64,000 bases of DNA from positions 372,001 through 436,000 of the forward strand of contig NZ_FNSO01000002.1 in the NCBI RefSeq assembly GCF_900105945.1, given 5' to 3'. Origin of the DNA: Amycolatopsis tolypomycina (lineage in GTDB: Bacteria; Actinomycetota; Actinomycetes; Mycobacteriales; Pseudonocardiaceae). Both the position numbers and the translations under genes were made by a program. Below, piece by piece: positions 26,209 to 34,994 of the stretch; position 1 is the first letter of the stretch; every line of letters begins with the position of its first letter. Under the pieces are notes generated by a model. It had not been told where the DNA came from. It was given only the letters and a program-made list of their open reading frames with translations, and did no database searches.

Positions 26209-26673
26209 GTGGCAGGGGTGCGGCCGTCATCGCTCCGCATGGTGCTCGGGGCCACGACGTACTCGTCGAACGCGCCGTTCCTCGCGGCGGGCTTCGACCG
26301 CGGCGGGTTCGACACGTGGATCACGCGCATGTTCGCGTCCCCGGTCACGGTGGTTTCCGGCCACCTGACCGAGCCGCTCGACTGGCCGGGCACGACGATC
26401 GAGGCGGGTGACCCGGTCGAGGTCGTCACGCGCCTCAAGGCCGAATCCGAGGTGCCGCTGCGCTCCCACGGCAGCTTGACGCTCAACCGCGCGCTGCTGA
26501 ACGCGGGCCTCGTCGACACGATCGAGCTGACGATCTTCCCCGTGCTTTCCGGCGACACGGGCGTGGACCGCGTCTTCGACGGCGTGGCCGACTTCGACCT
26601 CGAACTGCTGGCGGCCCGGACCTTCGACGGCAACACGCAGGTGCTGACCTACCGGCCGGCCCGGCACGCTTGA
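26209..26673 (+). pseudogene. N-terminally truncated RibD_C/dihydrofolate reductase-like gene
   Basis: From MVLGATTYSSNAPFLAAGFD onward the translation matches the middle and end of RibD C-terminal-like reductases (SPVTVVSGHLTEPLDW, HGSLTLNRALLNAGLVDTIE, FPVLSGDTGVDRVF). The usual first 45-55 residues, including the KLVxxxxxSLDG strand and part of the NADPH site, are missing. No remnant of them is readable between the mrp stop (26151) and here. The frame itself is intact. It is probably a decayed gene whose 5' end was deleted. Confidence 0.65.
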
Positions 26674-26700
26674 AGCCGGCGGCGCGGCACGACCGTGGCC

Positions 26701-27123
26701 CTAGGTCGCGTCGGGGTCGATCGGCGGGCGCTCGCCCGGCTTGAGCGGCTCCGGCGCGGACTGGGTCTGGCCGGCCAGGTAGCCGTTCGAGCCGTTGGTG
26801 CCGTTCGCCGGGGTGCTGCTGCCGTTCGTGATGCCCTTCAGGCCGAGCGGGTCGGCGTCGCCGTCGAAGAGGTGCTGCGTCACGACCCGCTTGGGGTCGA
26901 AGTTGCGCAGTCCGCGGAGATCCTCCAGCGGCTTGCGCAGCTGGTCGAACTCCGGGCCCATCTCCTCGCGGAGCTGCTCCTTCGCGCCGGTCGCGAAGTC
27001 GCGGACCTTGCGCACGCTCTTCGCGAGCCAGGACGCCGCCTCGGGCAGCCGTTCCGGGCCGAGGATGAACAGACCGGCGATGATGAGGACGAGGATCTCC
27101 CCCCATCCGACACTCTCGAACAC
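26701..27123 (-). CDS. tatB: Sec-independent translocase subunit TatB
   Basis: The 140-residue protein starts [20 protein letters not shown] and continues [20 protein letters not shown]. This is the single membrane helix, the conserved Gly-Pro hinge and the amphipathic helix of TatB. The C-terminal third is disordered (Asn/Gly/Pro-rich). It works with TatA and TatC, encoded elsewhere, to export folded proteins. It lies after htrA on the same strand, as in the M. tuberculosis sigE-rseA-htrA-tatB cluster. Confidence 0.93.
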   Translation of the reverse strand: MFESVGWGEILVLIIAGLFILGPERLPEAASWLAKSVRKVRDFATGAKEQLREEMGPEFDQLRKPLEDLRGLRNFDPKRVVTQHLFDGDADPLGLKGITNGSSTPANGTNGSNGYLAGQTQSAPEPLKPGERPPIDPDAT

Positions 27124-27200
27124 CCGTCTACCTCCACTCGGAACCTACCCGCCCAGGGTACCCGCCGCCCGCCGCGCTCCGGCAGGCCGAACGCGGGAAC

Positions 27201-28718
27201 TCAGTCGGAAGCCAGGGTTACGTCCACGACGAAACTGGCGCCGTCGCGGGCCAGCTGCACCGGGACGACTTCGCCGACGTCGTGCGCGCGGACCGCGACC
27301 GTCAGTTCCGCGGAGTCGCGGACGAGGCGGGTGCCGATCTTCGTGATCACGTCGCCCTCCTTGATGCCCGCGTTCGCGGCCGGGCCGCCGGGCGCGACGT
27401 TCTTCACCTGGGCGCCCATCGTGGACGAGCCGGCGACCGTCGAGGACGCGTTGATGCCGATGTCGGCGTGGTGGACCTTGCCGTCCTTGATCAGCGCCTT
27501 CGCGATCTTGACCGCGTAGTCGCTGGGAATGGCGAAGCCGATGCCGATGCTGCCGCCGTCGGCGCCGGACGAGCGGATCGACGAGTTGATGCCGACCAGC
27601 GCGCCGGTGGAGTCGACGAGCGCACCGCCCGAGTTGCCGTGGTTGATCGCCGCGTCGGTCTGGATGGCCTCGTAGGTGACCGGCGGGGCGCCGTTGTCGC
27701 CGCCCGCGGTGATCGGCCGGTTCAGCGCGCTGACGATGCCGGCGGTCACCGAGTTCTGCAGCGCCAGCGGCGAGCCGATCGCCATCACGGTGTCGCCGAC
27801 CTGCAGGTCGGCGGACTTGCCGATCTGCAGCACGGTCGGGTTGGTGACGTTGACCTTCACGACGGCGAGGTCGGTCTTCTGGTCGGCGCCGACGAGCTTG
27901 GCCTCGGTGCGGGTGCCGTCGATGAAGACGGCGGTGACCTTGACGTTCGGGTCCGCGGCGGCGGAGGCGATGACGTGCTCGTTGGTGAGGATGTAGCCCT
28001 GCGGGTCGATCATGACCCCGGAGCCCTGCTCACCGGATTCGGCGCCGGGCTTGTACACCTCGAGCGAGACGACGGCGGGCGCGACGCGCTTGGCGATGTC
28101 GGCGACCGAACCGGCGGGCCGTTCCTTGCCGACCTCGGCTTCGGAGATGGTGGCGGCGCCGGTGAGCTCGGAGCCGGTGTCACCGGCCCACCAGCCGACG
28201 AAGCCCCCGGCGGCGCCGATGAGCAGCGCGACGACACCGAGCAGCACGAGCGCCTTCGGCTGCACACGCCGTCCGAAGAGCACCTCGGGCAGGCTGAGGA
28301 GGGCACCGGGCGGCCGTTTGGCGGGCTTTTCTTCGTCTTCGGCGGGCAGGGCGGGCCCGGCGAGCACGGCGGCGGCCCCGGGATCCCGCCACGGATCACG
28401 GGTCCCCGTCCACAACGGCGGTTCGGCGGCCGGCGAGTCACCGGTGGCCTCCCGCGGCCGTTCGAGCAGCACACCTTCGGCCCCGGGCGGCCGCCGGAAG
28501 GCCTCGGCGAGCGATTCGGGCGCGGGCGGGGCGAGGTTGACACCGTTGGTTTTCTGCGGGCTGTAGAGCTTGTCGAACGCCCCGTCAACGCCCTGCGGCC
28601 TGCCGAAGACGGCGGCCTGCGCCGGATCGACGGCCGGCCGCGCGAGCGGCCGCGGGCCCAGCCTGTCGGCATCACGCGCGCCGGGCTGCTCGGGATTCAC
28701 GTTCGGCTCGGTCATCAT
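27201..28718 (-). CDS. htrA: HtrA-like membrane serine protease
   Basis: The 505-residue protein has a long cytoplasmic N-terminal region (about 175 residues, Pro-rich), one membrane helix (ALVLLGVVALLIGAAGGFVG), an S1C trypsin-like domain and a C-terminal PDZ domain. The triad is visible: His in ILTNEHVIAS, Asp in KTDLAVVKV, Ser in NHGNSGGALVD. It should degrade or process misfolded proteins outside the membrane. Synteny with rseA and sigE implies a part in envelope-stress signalling. Two adjacent ATG codons (28718, 28715) are possible starts after GGGGA. Confidence 0.92.
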   Translation of the reverse strand: MMTEPNVNPEQPGARDADRLGPRPLARPAVDPAQAAVFGRPQGVDGAFDKLYSPQKTNGVNLAPPAPESLAEAFRRPPGAEGVLLERPREATGDSPAAEPPLWTGTRDPWRDPGAAAVLAGPALPAEDEEKPAKRPPGALLSLPEVLFGRRVQPKALVLLGVVALLIGAAGGFVGWWAGDTGSELTGAATISEAEVGKERPAGSVADIAKRVAPAVVSLEVYKPGAESGEQGSGVMIDPQGYILTNEHVIASAAADPNVKVTAVFIDGTRTEAKLVGADQKTDLAVVKVNVTNPTVLQIGKSADLQVGDTVMAIGSPLALQNSVTAGIVSALNRPITAGGDNGAPPVTYEAIQTDAAINHGNSGGALVDSTGALVGINSSIRSSGADGGSIGIGFAIPSDYAVKIAKALIKDGKVHHADIGINASSTVAGSSTMGAQVKNVAPGGPAANAGIKEGDVITKIGTRLVRDSAELTVAVRAHDVGEVVPVQLARDGASFVVDVTLASD

Positions 28719-29531
28719 TCCCCGGTGCAGAAGATCAGGTGGCTGGGCGTGACGATACCCAAGCCCAGTGGTCCGAGTCTGCCGGTCCACGGGTGAAGTG
28801 GCTGTTTCTTGAGCCCTGATCCACAGGGTGGCGACGATGTGGACAAAACGGCCGTGTGGGGCTGTGAGCGGCGGGTTTTGTCGGTCTGGGTCGATACGCT
28901 GGACCCGGGGGGCGCCCCCAGGGGCCCGGCAAAGTTGTCCGAGCAGCCGCGCTGCTGGGCTCAGCCGGGCGTGGCAGCGGGTTCGAACGTCATGAAAGTG
29001 TCTTTCATGACGTCTGGCGCAGTGAACGAGTCGTTCACTGCATCGGCGACAGCTCCACCGGCCTTCGGCCACCCGGTGAAGGGTCACTCAGCGATCGACT
29101 TTGCCGGAACCCTGGGGGGCGCCCCCGGGGTGTCGGTGCAGGTTGCCCACCACCCCGAAGCTCGATTGTCACTACGGACGGTGGTACCGCGTCAAGGCGG
29201 GAAAGCGTGCCTTGACCCGGCACCACCGTCCGCGTGCAGGCTTCGGATCGGGGTGGCGGGGGAGGGCTGGGTGGGGTGCCGGTCCGCCAGGCCCCGCAGG
29301 CCTGCGATCAAAGCCAGATCAAGCCACGGCCCTACCCGGCCGTTGCGCCGTGCCACCGAAGGCCCACAGGCCAGATCAAGCCGCCGGCTTGCCTCGGACA
29401 CGAAGGCCCGCCGTCCGGATCACGCCGCCGTGCCCGGCTGCGCCGGACACAACGAAGGCCCGCCCCCGCACACACCGAACGCCGCCCTCCGGATCACGCC
29501 ACCGCCCCGCCCGGGCGTGCCCTAACACACC
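28719..29531. other. Non-coding gap with palindromes and repeats
   Basis: No convincing gene lies in this stretch of about 800 bp between htrA and rseA. It holds the promoter side of htrA, the inverted-repeat element at 28906-29131, and a low-complexity run from 29300 to 29500 in which GAAGGCC-type and GATCACGCC-type words recur several times. Open frames here have no ribosome-binding site or family resemblance. Confidence 0.6.
28906..29131. repeat. Composite element: inverted ends with two inner palindromes
   Basis: Bases 28906-28939 and 29098-29131 are near-matching inverted copies sharing the core CTTTGCCGG, CCCTGGGGG and CGCCCCC. Between them are two perfect stems: ACGTCATGAAAG/CTTTCATGACGT (28987-28998, 29002-29013) and GCAGTGAACGA/TCGTTCACTGC (29019-29029, 29031-29041). 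It looks like a small non-coding mobile or dispersed element. No ORF is inside. Confidence 0.55.
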
Positions 29532-29565
29532 GAAGGCCGCCGCGAGAAAGCTCGCAGCGGCCTTC
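29532..29565 (-). terminator. Hairpin terminator after rseA
   Basis: GAAGGCCGC-C-GCGAG (29532-29546) pairs with CTCGC-A-GCGGCCTTC (29551-29565) apart from one internal mismatch, with an AAAG loop. It lies 10 bp beyond the rseA stop on the minus strand. It implies that htrA is transcribed separately or by read-through. Confidence 0.7.
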
Positions 29566-29575
29566 AAAAGTCAGC

Positions 29576-30226
29576 TCAGCGGATGCCCGCCGGTACCGCC
29601 ACCGGGGTCGTGCTCGCCGGGGTCGAAATCGGGGCCGGTTGCTGGGGGACCGCCATCTGGGCCGGCAGGAGGTTCGCCGGCTGCGGGGCTCCGCCGCCCG
29701 TCTCCGGGGTTCCGTCGCCGTCCGCCGACGTTCCGACCAGGGCCAGTGCGCTCAGCACCAGGCCCGACACCACGACCCCCGCTCCCTGTGCCGCGCGGCG
29801 CTTGAAGCGGCCGCCGCCGAGGACGTTCGGGGACTGGCCCAACGGGGCCGATGATCCCAACGGCGCCACACCACCCAGCACGCCCGCGTCGCGCAGGCCC
29901 GCCACCCGGTCGGGGCGCTGGACCGCGACCAGCTGGCCGTCGGCGGTGATCGCCAGGTTGTCCGGGGTGCTCGGCAGCTCCGTGTGCTGCGGGATCGACT
30001 GCAGGCTCGCCAGGAACCCGGCCGACATCGACGGCGCGCCCGCGCGGCGGATCGCCTCGACCGTCTGGCGCTGTGCGCGCACTTCGGCCGCGCACGCCGT
30101 GCAGCGGGTGATGTGGGACGCGGCGCGGTCGCGCGCGCTGTGGGACAGCTCGCCGTCGACGAACGCCACCACGACGTCCGGCAGCAGGTGCGACTCGGGA
30201 AGTGCCCAGCCTCGCGGTGCGGTCAT
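29576..30226 (-). CDS. rseA: Zinc-type anti-sigma factor RseA
   Basis: The 216-residue protein begins with a ZAS domain: [20 protein letters not shown], then [12 protein letters not shown], giving the HxxxCxxC motif at about residues 38-45. A membrane helix lies near residues 145-165 ([20 protein letters not shown]). A Pro-rich extracytoplasmic tail follows. It should hold SigE inactive until stress. Its ATG overlaps the sigE TGA (ATGA), so the pair is co-translated. In mycobacteria RseA is released by phosphorylation and ClpC1P2 proteolysis; whether that holds here is unknown. Confidence 0.92.
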   Translation of the reverse strand: MTAPRGWALPESHLLPDVVVAFVDGELSHSARDRAASHITRCTACAAEVRAQRQTVEAIRRAGAPSMSAGFLASLQSIPQHTELPSTPDNLAITADGQLVAVQRPDRVAGLRDAGVLGGVAPLGSSAPLGQSPNVLGGGRFKRRAAQGAGVVVSGLVLSALALVGTSADGDGTPETGGGAPQPANLLPAQMAVPQQPAPISTPASTTPVAVPAGIR

Positions 30227-30834
30227 ACCGTCACCTTCGCAGACTGCGGTGCGTAAGCGCGCCGACGCTCGAGCGACGCGCGCAGCGCCTGACGCCCGCG
30301 GTGGATCCGGCTGCGGACCGTGCCCAGCTTGACACCCAGCGTCGCACCGATCTCCTCGTACGACAGCCCTTCGACGTCGCACAGCACCACGGCGGCGCGG
30401 AACTCCGGGGGCAGCTCGTCGAGCGCCGCCTGCAGGTCGGGGTCCAGGTGGGTGTCCGAGTAGACCTGCTCGGGGCTCGGGTCGTCGCCCACGATGCGGT
30501 CGGTGTCCTCGGGCAGGCCTTCCATCCGCACGCGCGAGCGGCGGCGGGCCATGTCCAGGAAGAGGTTGGTGGTGATCCGGTGCAGCCAGCCTTCGAACGT
30601 GCCGGGCTTGTAGGACGCCAGCGAGCGGAAGACCCGGATGAAGGTCTCCTGCGTGAGGTCCTCGGCGTCGTGGGTGTTACCGGTCAGGCGGTAGGCGAGC
30701 CGGTAGACCCGGTCACCGTGTTCGCGCACGACCTCGTCCCAGGACGGCGGCGTCCAAGCGGCCTCGTCCAGGGTCACGGGCTGGGCCCCGGCGTCGGCAA
30801 CGGCGTTCTGCATCGCGGGAGCAGGCACCTCCAT
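30223..30834 (-). CDS. sigE: ECF sigma factor SigE
   Basis: The 203-residue sigma factor is very close to mycobacterial SigE. Region 2 reads [40 protein letters not shown] and [20 protein letters not shown]; region 4 includes [40 protein letters not shown]. The ATG at 30832-30834 has AGGAG 8 bp upstream. An upstream in-frame GTG (30858) lacks a ribosome-binding site and would sit at the predicted transcription start. SigE directs envelope and surface-stress responses and is controlled by RseA. Confidence 0.94.
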   Translation of the reverse strand: MEVPAPAMQNAVADAGAQPVTLDEAAWTPPSWDEVVREHGDRVYRLAYRLTGNTHDAEDLTQETFIRVFRSLASYKPGTFEGWLHRITTNLFLDMARRRSRVRMEGLPEDTDRIVGDDPSPEQVYSDTHLDPDLQAALDELPPEFRAAVVLCDVEGLSYEEIGATLGVKLGTVRSRIHRGRQALRASLERRRAYAPQSAKVTV

Positions 30835-30860
30835 CTGCGTATCTCCTGTCTGCTCCACCC

Positions 30861-30886
30861 AACGCGGGCTGTGGCCACGGTGTTCC
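30861..30886 (-). promoter_or_regulatory. ECF-type promoter upstream of sigE
   Basis: On the minus strand GGAAC (30886-30882) and CGTT (30864-30861) are separated by 17 bp, the SigE-type -35/-10 pattern. Transcription would start about 20 nt before the ATG at 30834. This predicts autoregulation and explains the choice of start codon. Confidence 0.6.
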
Positions 30887-31024
30887 CGTGTGTTCGGATT
30901 TCAGTCTCTCCGGGCTCCTTATGGTTCTAGTGAGACTGGACTGAGAGCAGGCTGAGAACTTCTTCCCGGGTGCTTACCAGGGAGCCTGCGCGGATTTATC
31001 GACAACCAACGCTAACCTCCGTGC

Positions 31025-31669
31025 GTGAACACGCCCACCCCTGCGGCCGCACCGGCCGATTCCGGGTTCGTCGACGGGTACCTGCCCGACGACGAGGTGC
31101 TGTCTTCGGCGCGGGCACGGGCCGAGGACCTGGGCTGCACCCCGCTCAGCGCGGGTGCGGGCGCGACGCTGCGGTTCCTGGCCGCGACGCTGTGCGCCAA
31201 GGCCGTCGTCGAGGTCGGCACGGGCGCGGGCGTGAGCGGGCTGAGCCTGCTGCGCGGCATGGCCCCCGACGGCGTCCTGACGTCGATCGACGTCGAGCCG
31301 GAGTACCAGCGGGCGGCGCGCACGACGTTCCGCGAGGCGGGTTTCGCGCCGGGCCGCACCCGGCTGATCATCGGGCGCGCGCTGGACGTGCTGCAGCGCC
31401 TGACGCCGGGCGGCTACGACCTGGTGTTCGTCGATTCGGCGCACATCGAGTACCCGGGCTGCTACGAGCTGGGCGTGTCGCTGCTGCGGCGCGGCGGGAT
31501 CATCGCGTTCCACAACGTGCTGGCCGGCGGCCGGGTGATCGACCCGGCCCACCGCGATCCGGAGACCCTCGCCCTGCGCGAGGTGGCACGGGCGTTCCGC
31601 GAGGACGAACGCCTGGTCCCGGCGCTGCTCCCGGTGGGCGGCGGACTGCTGGTCGGCGCGGCTACCTGA
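31025..31669 (+). CDS. SAM-dependent O-methyltransferase, Rv1220c-like
   Basis: The 214-residue class I methyltransferase has the glycine-rich SAM loop VVEVGTGAGVSGLSLLRG (about residues 61-78), the acidic residue SIDVEPEYQR and VFVDSAHIEYPGCYELG. It belongs to the COMT-like methyltransferase_3 family. The start is GTG. It is divergent from sigE exactly as Rv1220c is from sigE in M. tuberculosis. The substrate is unknown. It overlaps the convergent MFS gene by 8 bp. Confidence 0.9.
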   Translation: MNTPTPAAAPADSGFVDGYLPDDEVLSSARARAEDLGCTPLSAGAGATLRFLAATLCAKAVVEVGTGAGVSGLSLLRGMAPDGVLTSIDVEPEYQRAARTTFREAGFAPGRTRLIIGRALDVLQRLTPGGYDLVFVDSAHIEYPGCYELGVSLLRRGGIIAFHNVLAGGRVIDPAHRDPETLALREVARAFREDERLVPALLPVGGGLLVGAAT

Positions 31670-32843
31670 GCGCGTTCACCAGCTCACGCCGCTCGGCCCG
31701 CACCCGGGTCCCGAAACCCACCGCGGCCACCGCGAGCAGCAGCCACACCGCCACCACCGCGACCAGCCACGTCCACCCGGCGTGCCCGTACACCCACGCC
31801 CCCGCGGCTCCCCCGACGCTGCTGCCCAGGTAGTACGCCGCCGTGTACGTCCCGCCCACCTGGCCGCGGGCGCTCTCCGGGGCGTCCGCCGCCGCCCAGC
31901 CGTTCGCCACCGCGTGGGCCGCGAAGAACGCGCACGTCAGCACCAGGAACCCCGTGATCACCAACGGCAGCGAGTCCGGCAACGTCAGCGCCGCACCCAA
32001 AGCCGTCAGCAGCAGCGCTCCCACCAACGCGCGACGGCGACCGACCCGCGCCACCAGACGTCCCGCCGCCGCCGAGGACACCGAGCCCGTCGCGTACGCC
32101 AGGAAGACCAGCGACGCGACCGCCGGCGACAGCTCCAACGGCGCACCGGTCAGCCGGAACCCGGCCGCGTTGTACAGCGCCACGAACGAGCCCATCGCCA
32201 GCAGCGCCACGCCGTACTGGGCCAGCAGCACCGGCCTGCTCAGCGCCGTCAGCAGCCCCCGGCCGACGCCGTGGGTGCGGCCGGGGCGGGTGCCCGGTGG
32301 CAGCGTCACCACCGTCACCGCGGAACACACCGCGCCCACCACGGCCACCACCAGCAGCGCACCGCGCCAGCCGAGCGGGCCCGCGGTGAACCCGCTGGCC
32401 AGCCTGCCGAGCATGCCGCCGACCGTGTTGCCCGCGATCATCGCGCCGACCGCCGCCGCGACGCCCGCGCGGCCCAGGCGTTCGGCCAGGTACGCCGCCG
32501 CCACCCCGGGGAAGCCCGCGATCGCGACGCCCTGCAGCGCGCGCACGACCAGCAACGCCGGGTACGTCGGCATCAGCGGCACCAGCACGCCGAAGACCAC
32601 CGACGCGACGACCGACGTCAGGATCACCGGCCGCCGTCCGACCACTTCGGACAGTGCCGCGATCGGCAGGACCGCGATGGCGAGGGCGCCGGTCGCGACG
32701 CTGACCGCGAGCGCCGCGCCGCCGGGGTCGAGGTGGTACTGCGCGGCGAGCTGCGGCAGCACCGGCTGCGGCGCGTAGAGCAGGGCGAACGAGGAGATCC
32801 CGGCCGCGGCGACGGCGGTCTTGACCCGACGGGTGGAAGTCAC
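31662..32843 (-). CDS. MFS transporter (12 TM)
   Basis: The 393-residue protein is a typical 12-helix major facilitator, with motif A as ALSEVVGRRPVIL near residue 65 and LLYAPQPVLPQLAAQYHL at the first helix. It resembles the DHA1/YnfM-like drug or arabinose-type exporters. The GTG start lies inside a perfect AGGAGGTGA, so the ribosome-binding site and start codon overlap; leaderless or atypical initiation is likely. It is divergent from a LysR gene that probably controls it. Confidence 0.86.
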   Translation of the reverse strand: MTSTRRVKTAVAAAGISSFALLYAPQPVLPQLAAQYHLDPGGAALAVSVATGALAIAVLPIAALSEVVGRRPVILTSVVASVVFGVLVPLMPTYPALLVVRALQGVAIAGFPGVAAAYLAERLGRAGVAAAVGAMIAGNTVGGMLGRLASGFTAGPLGWRGALLVVAVVGAVCSAVTVVTLPPGTRPGRTHGVGRGLLTALSRPVLLAQYGVALLAMGSFVALYNAAGFRLTGAPLELSPAVASLVFLAYATGSVSSAAAGRLVARVGRRRALVGALLLTALGAALTLPDSLPLVITGFLVLTCAFFAAHAVANGWAAADAPESARGQVGGTYTAAYYLGSSVGGAAGAWVYGHAGWTWLVAVVAVWLLLAVAAVGFGTRVRAERRELVNALR

Positions 32844-32905
32844 CTCCTGAAAGTAAGCAGGCCTAATCAATACGTCTAATGCACGAAGATGGCAGAATCG
32901 ATGCG

Positions 32906-33805
32906 GTGACGTATGACTCCCTGTCCGCGCAGGTCGCACCGCACCTGCCGCTGCTCGCCGCGCTCCGCGAGACGAGGAACGTCACACGCGCGGCCGAACT
33001 GCTGGGTGTGCCCCAGCCCACGGTGAGCCGGCGGCTCGCGGCACTGGCGGACGCGCTGGGCGCCCCGCTGACCGTCCCGGACGGCCGCGGCATCCGGCTG
33101 ACGCGCGCGGCGGAACTCCTGTCCGAGGCGGCCGAACGCGGACTGGCGGCGCTCGACACCGGCGTCCGGCTGGCGCGCGAGGAGGTTTCGCCGGAGTCGG
33201 GGCACGTCGTGCTCGGGTTCCTGCACCTGCTCGGGCGGTCGCTGGTGCCGTCGCTGCTGCGCGGCCACCGCGCGCGGCACCCGGGCGTGCGGTTCACGCT
33301 GGTGCAGGGTTCGCGGCAGGACATGGTCGACCGGCTGACCGGCGGCGAGCTGGACCTGGCACTGGTCGCGCCGCTGCCGGACGTGCCGGCGCTGGCCTGC
33401 GCGGGCCTGGTGGACGAGGAGATCCTGCTGTCGGTCCCGGCTGGCCACCGGCTGGCGGGGCGCCGCGAAGTGCGCGTGGCGGAGCTGGCGGAGGAGGAGT
33501 TCGTGCTGCTGGAGCAGGGCTACGGCGTCCGCACGCTGACGGACGAGCTCTGCGCGGCGGCGGGCTTCACGCCGCGGATCGCGTTCGAGGGCCAGGAGTC
33601 GGACACCGTGCGCGGCCTGGTGGCGGCGGGACTGGGAGTGGCGCTGCTGCCACGGTTCGGGCCGGGCAGCCCGGCGGGGGTGGCGGAGGTGCCGCTGGCA
33701 CCGCCGCCCTACCGGACGATCGGGCTGGTGTGGCGGGCGGAGGAGCCGATGACGCCGGCGGTGGCGGGCTTCCTCGACCACGTGCTCGCGGCGGCCAGGG
33801 GCTGA
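32906..33805 (+). CDS. LysR family regulator
   Basis: The 299-residue protein has an N-terminal winged helix (LPLLAALRETRNVTRAAELL, then GVPQPTVSRRLAALADALGA, about residues 15-60) and a periplasmic-binding-fold effector domain. It is divergent from the MFS gene and presumably regulates it. An in-frame ATG at 32879 would add nine residues; the GTG gives a normal family N-terminus. The gap holds AT-rich TAATCAATACGTCTAATGC (32863-32881), a possible LysR binding site. Confidence 0.88.
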   Translation: MTYDSLSAQVAPHLPLLAALRETRNVTRAAELLGVPQPTVSRRLAALADALGAPLTVPDGRGIRLTRAAELLSEAAERGLAALDTGVRLAREEVSPESGHVVLGFLHLLGRSLVPSLLRGHRARHPGVRFTLVQGSRQDMVDRLTGGELDLALVAPLPDVPALACAGLVDEEILLSVPAGHRLAGRREVRVAELAEEEFVLLEQGYGVRTLTDELCAAAGFTPRIAFEGQESDTVRGLVAAGLGVALLPRFGPGSPAGVAEVPLAPPPYRTIGLVWRAEEPMTPAVAGFLDHVLAAARG

Positions 33806-33874
33806 CCCGCCAGGGTTCCGGCTATTCCTGTTCCTTGGACGCGCTTACCGCCGCCCGCGTCGGCTACCACGCAG

Positions 33875-34891
33875 TCAGTGGGTATGGCCAATACCTGCAC
33901 TGGCTGCTGCGTCGCTGTTGGGCTGCCAGCCGATGCCGTAGGACCGCGCCGGCCGCAGGTCGCGGAAACCACTGCGCACTTCACCAGCGTTGTCGAGGAA
34001 CAGTGGCTTACGCGCCAGCAGGGGGTCATCCGCGTCCTTGGAAAGGTCGCCGTCGATGCGCCAGACGCGAGACGGCGGTTTCCGCCGGTCAAACCGAACA
34101 TTAAGGTCGAAACTCTCGCACGGGAATTCCGGTGTGCAGCAGTAGAACGGCGCACGCATGGCGTCCACTCGGATACGGAAGAAGAACTCGTGCTCGTCGC
34201 CGGCGTCCAGCGGCTGCGGCGGCCGGAGGCTGAAGGCCACCCGGGAAGAGCTGACCAGCCGCACGGAATGCACTTCGCCGCCGGCGACGACGTCGATACC
34301 GACATCCGAAAGGTCAAGCTGCCCGGTACTGGCCGGGCGGGCGAAGGAGACGGCGTGCTCGACCTCGACGAGCCCGGCGACGTGGCTGACCACCCGCCGG
34401 GTCTCGAACACCTCAGCGCCGCCGTCACTTAGGGTCAGCCGGACAGCCAAGGCCGACGTGTGCCAAGGTCCCAGCCCACTCGTCGCCGCAGCGCCGCCGA
34501 ACGGCGACGGCGCCCCGTACGCGGCTTCGGCGATCAGGTAGATGACGTCGTCGGCGCGCCGCTGCATCGTGCGCACGTTGCGGTCGGCGCCCATGCTCAG
34601 CAGTTCGAGGCGCTGGGTGTAGCGCTCGTTCGCGCCGGTACCGAAACCAAGGACGATCCGCGCCGTTTCCCGGTGCGATTCGGGCAGCTTTTCGATCAAC
34701 CGGCGAAGCGTTTCGACGACCTTGCCCCGCATCGTTCCCGGGCTGTCGTCGTTGTGGACATCGCACACTTCGCGCAGGCCCTCGCCTACGACGTCAGACA
34801 AGTTCTTTGTCTGGATACCCAGTCCCCTGCGGAGCAGTTTCAGCTCCACCGAGAGAGCGTTGACCTTCGCCTTACGAGCTTCCTGTGCCAT
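33875..34891 (-). CDS. Unrecognised two-domain protein with putative N-terminal DNA-binding region
   Basis: The 338-residue protein is not assigned to a named family. Residues about 8-110 are helical (LSVELKLLRRGLGIQTKNLS, VVGEGLREVCDVHNDDSPGT, NVRTMQRRADDVIYLIAEAA). From memory, this resembles a helical module repeated in many actinomycete hypothetical proteins. Residues about 130-320 are beta-rich, with paired charged and aromatic segments (HEFFFRIRVDAMRAPFYCCT, SRVWRIDGDLSKDADDPLLA). No membrane helix or catalytic motif is visible. The ATG at 34889-34891 has GAGG upstream. Base composition is lower in GC than its neighbours, suggesting transfer. Confidence 0.65.
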   Translation of the reverse strand: MAQEARKAKVNALSVELKLLRRGLGIQTKNLSDVVGEGLREVCDVHNDDSPGTMRGKVVETLRRLIEKLPESHRETARIVLGFGTGANERYTQRLELLSMGADRNVRTMQRRADDVIYLIAEAAYGAPSPFGGAAATSGLGPWHTSALAVRLTLSDGGAEVFETRRVVSHVAGLVEVEHAVSFARPASTGQLDLSDVGIDVVAGGEVHSVRLVSSSRVAFSLRPPQPLDAGDEHEFFFRIRVDAMRAPFYCCTPEFPCESFDLNVRFDRRKPPSRVWRIDGDLSKDADDPLLARKPLFLDNAGEVRSGFRDLRPARSYGIGWQPNSDAAASAGIGHTH

Positions 34892-34913
34892 CACGAACCT
34901 CGGTGCGCTCGAC

Positions 34914-34986
34914 GCCGTGCATGAGACATCAGCCGAGCTTGCAGGGGATACAAGCTCGGAGCCAGCTCGGATGCCTCATGCACGGC
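34914..34986. repeat. Large nested inverted repeat (possible terminator or structured RNA)
   Basis: The outer arms 34914-34930 and 34970-34986 match at 16 of 17 positions (core CCGTGCATGAG/CTCATGCACGG). The inner arms CCGAGCTTG (34933-34941) and CAAGCTCGG (34951-34959) match perfectly. The 73-bp cruciform ends 9 bp short of the stop of the weak ORF at 34995 and begins 22 bp before the start of the unrecognised gene. Confidence 0.65.
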
Positions 34987-34994
34987 TGTCGCCC

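Noticed and set aside
28719..29575. Genes in the htrA-rseA gap
   Set aside because: Several open frames exist, but all are repeat-rich or Pro/Arg-rich without ribosome-binding sites or recognisable blocks.
30835..30858. GTG start of SigE at 30858
   Set aside because: No ribosome-binding site and it would lie at or before the predicted ECF promoter's transcription start.
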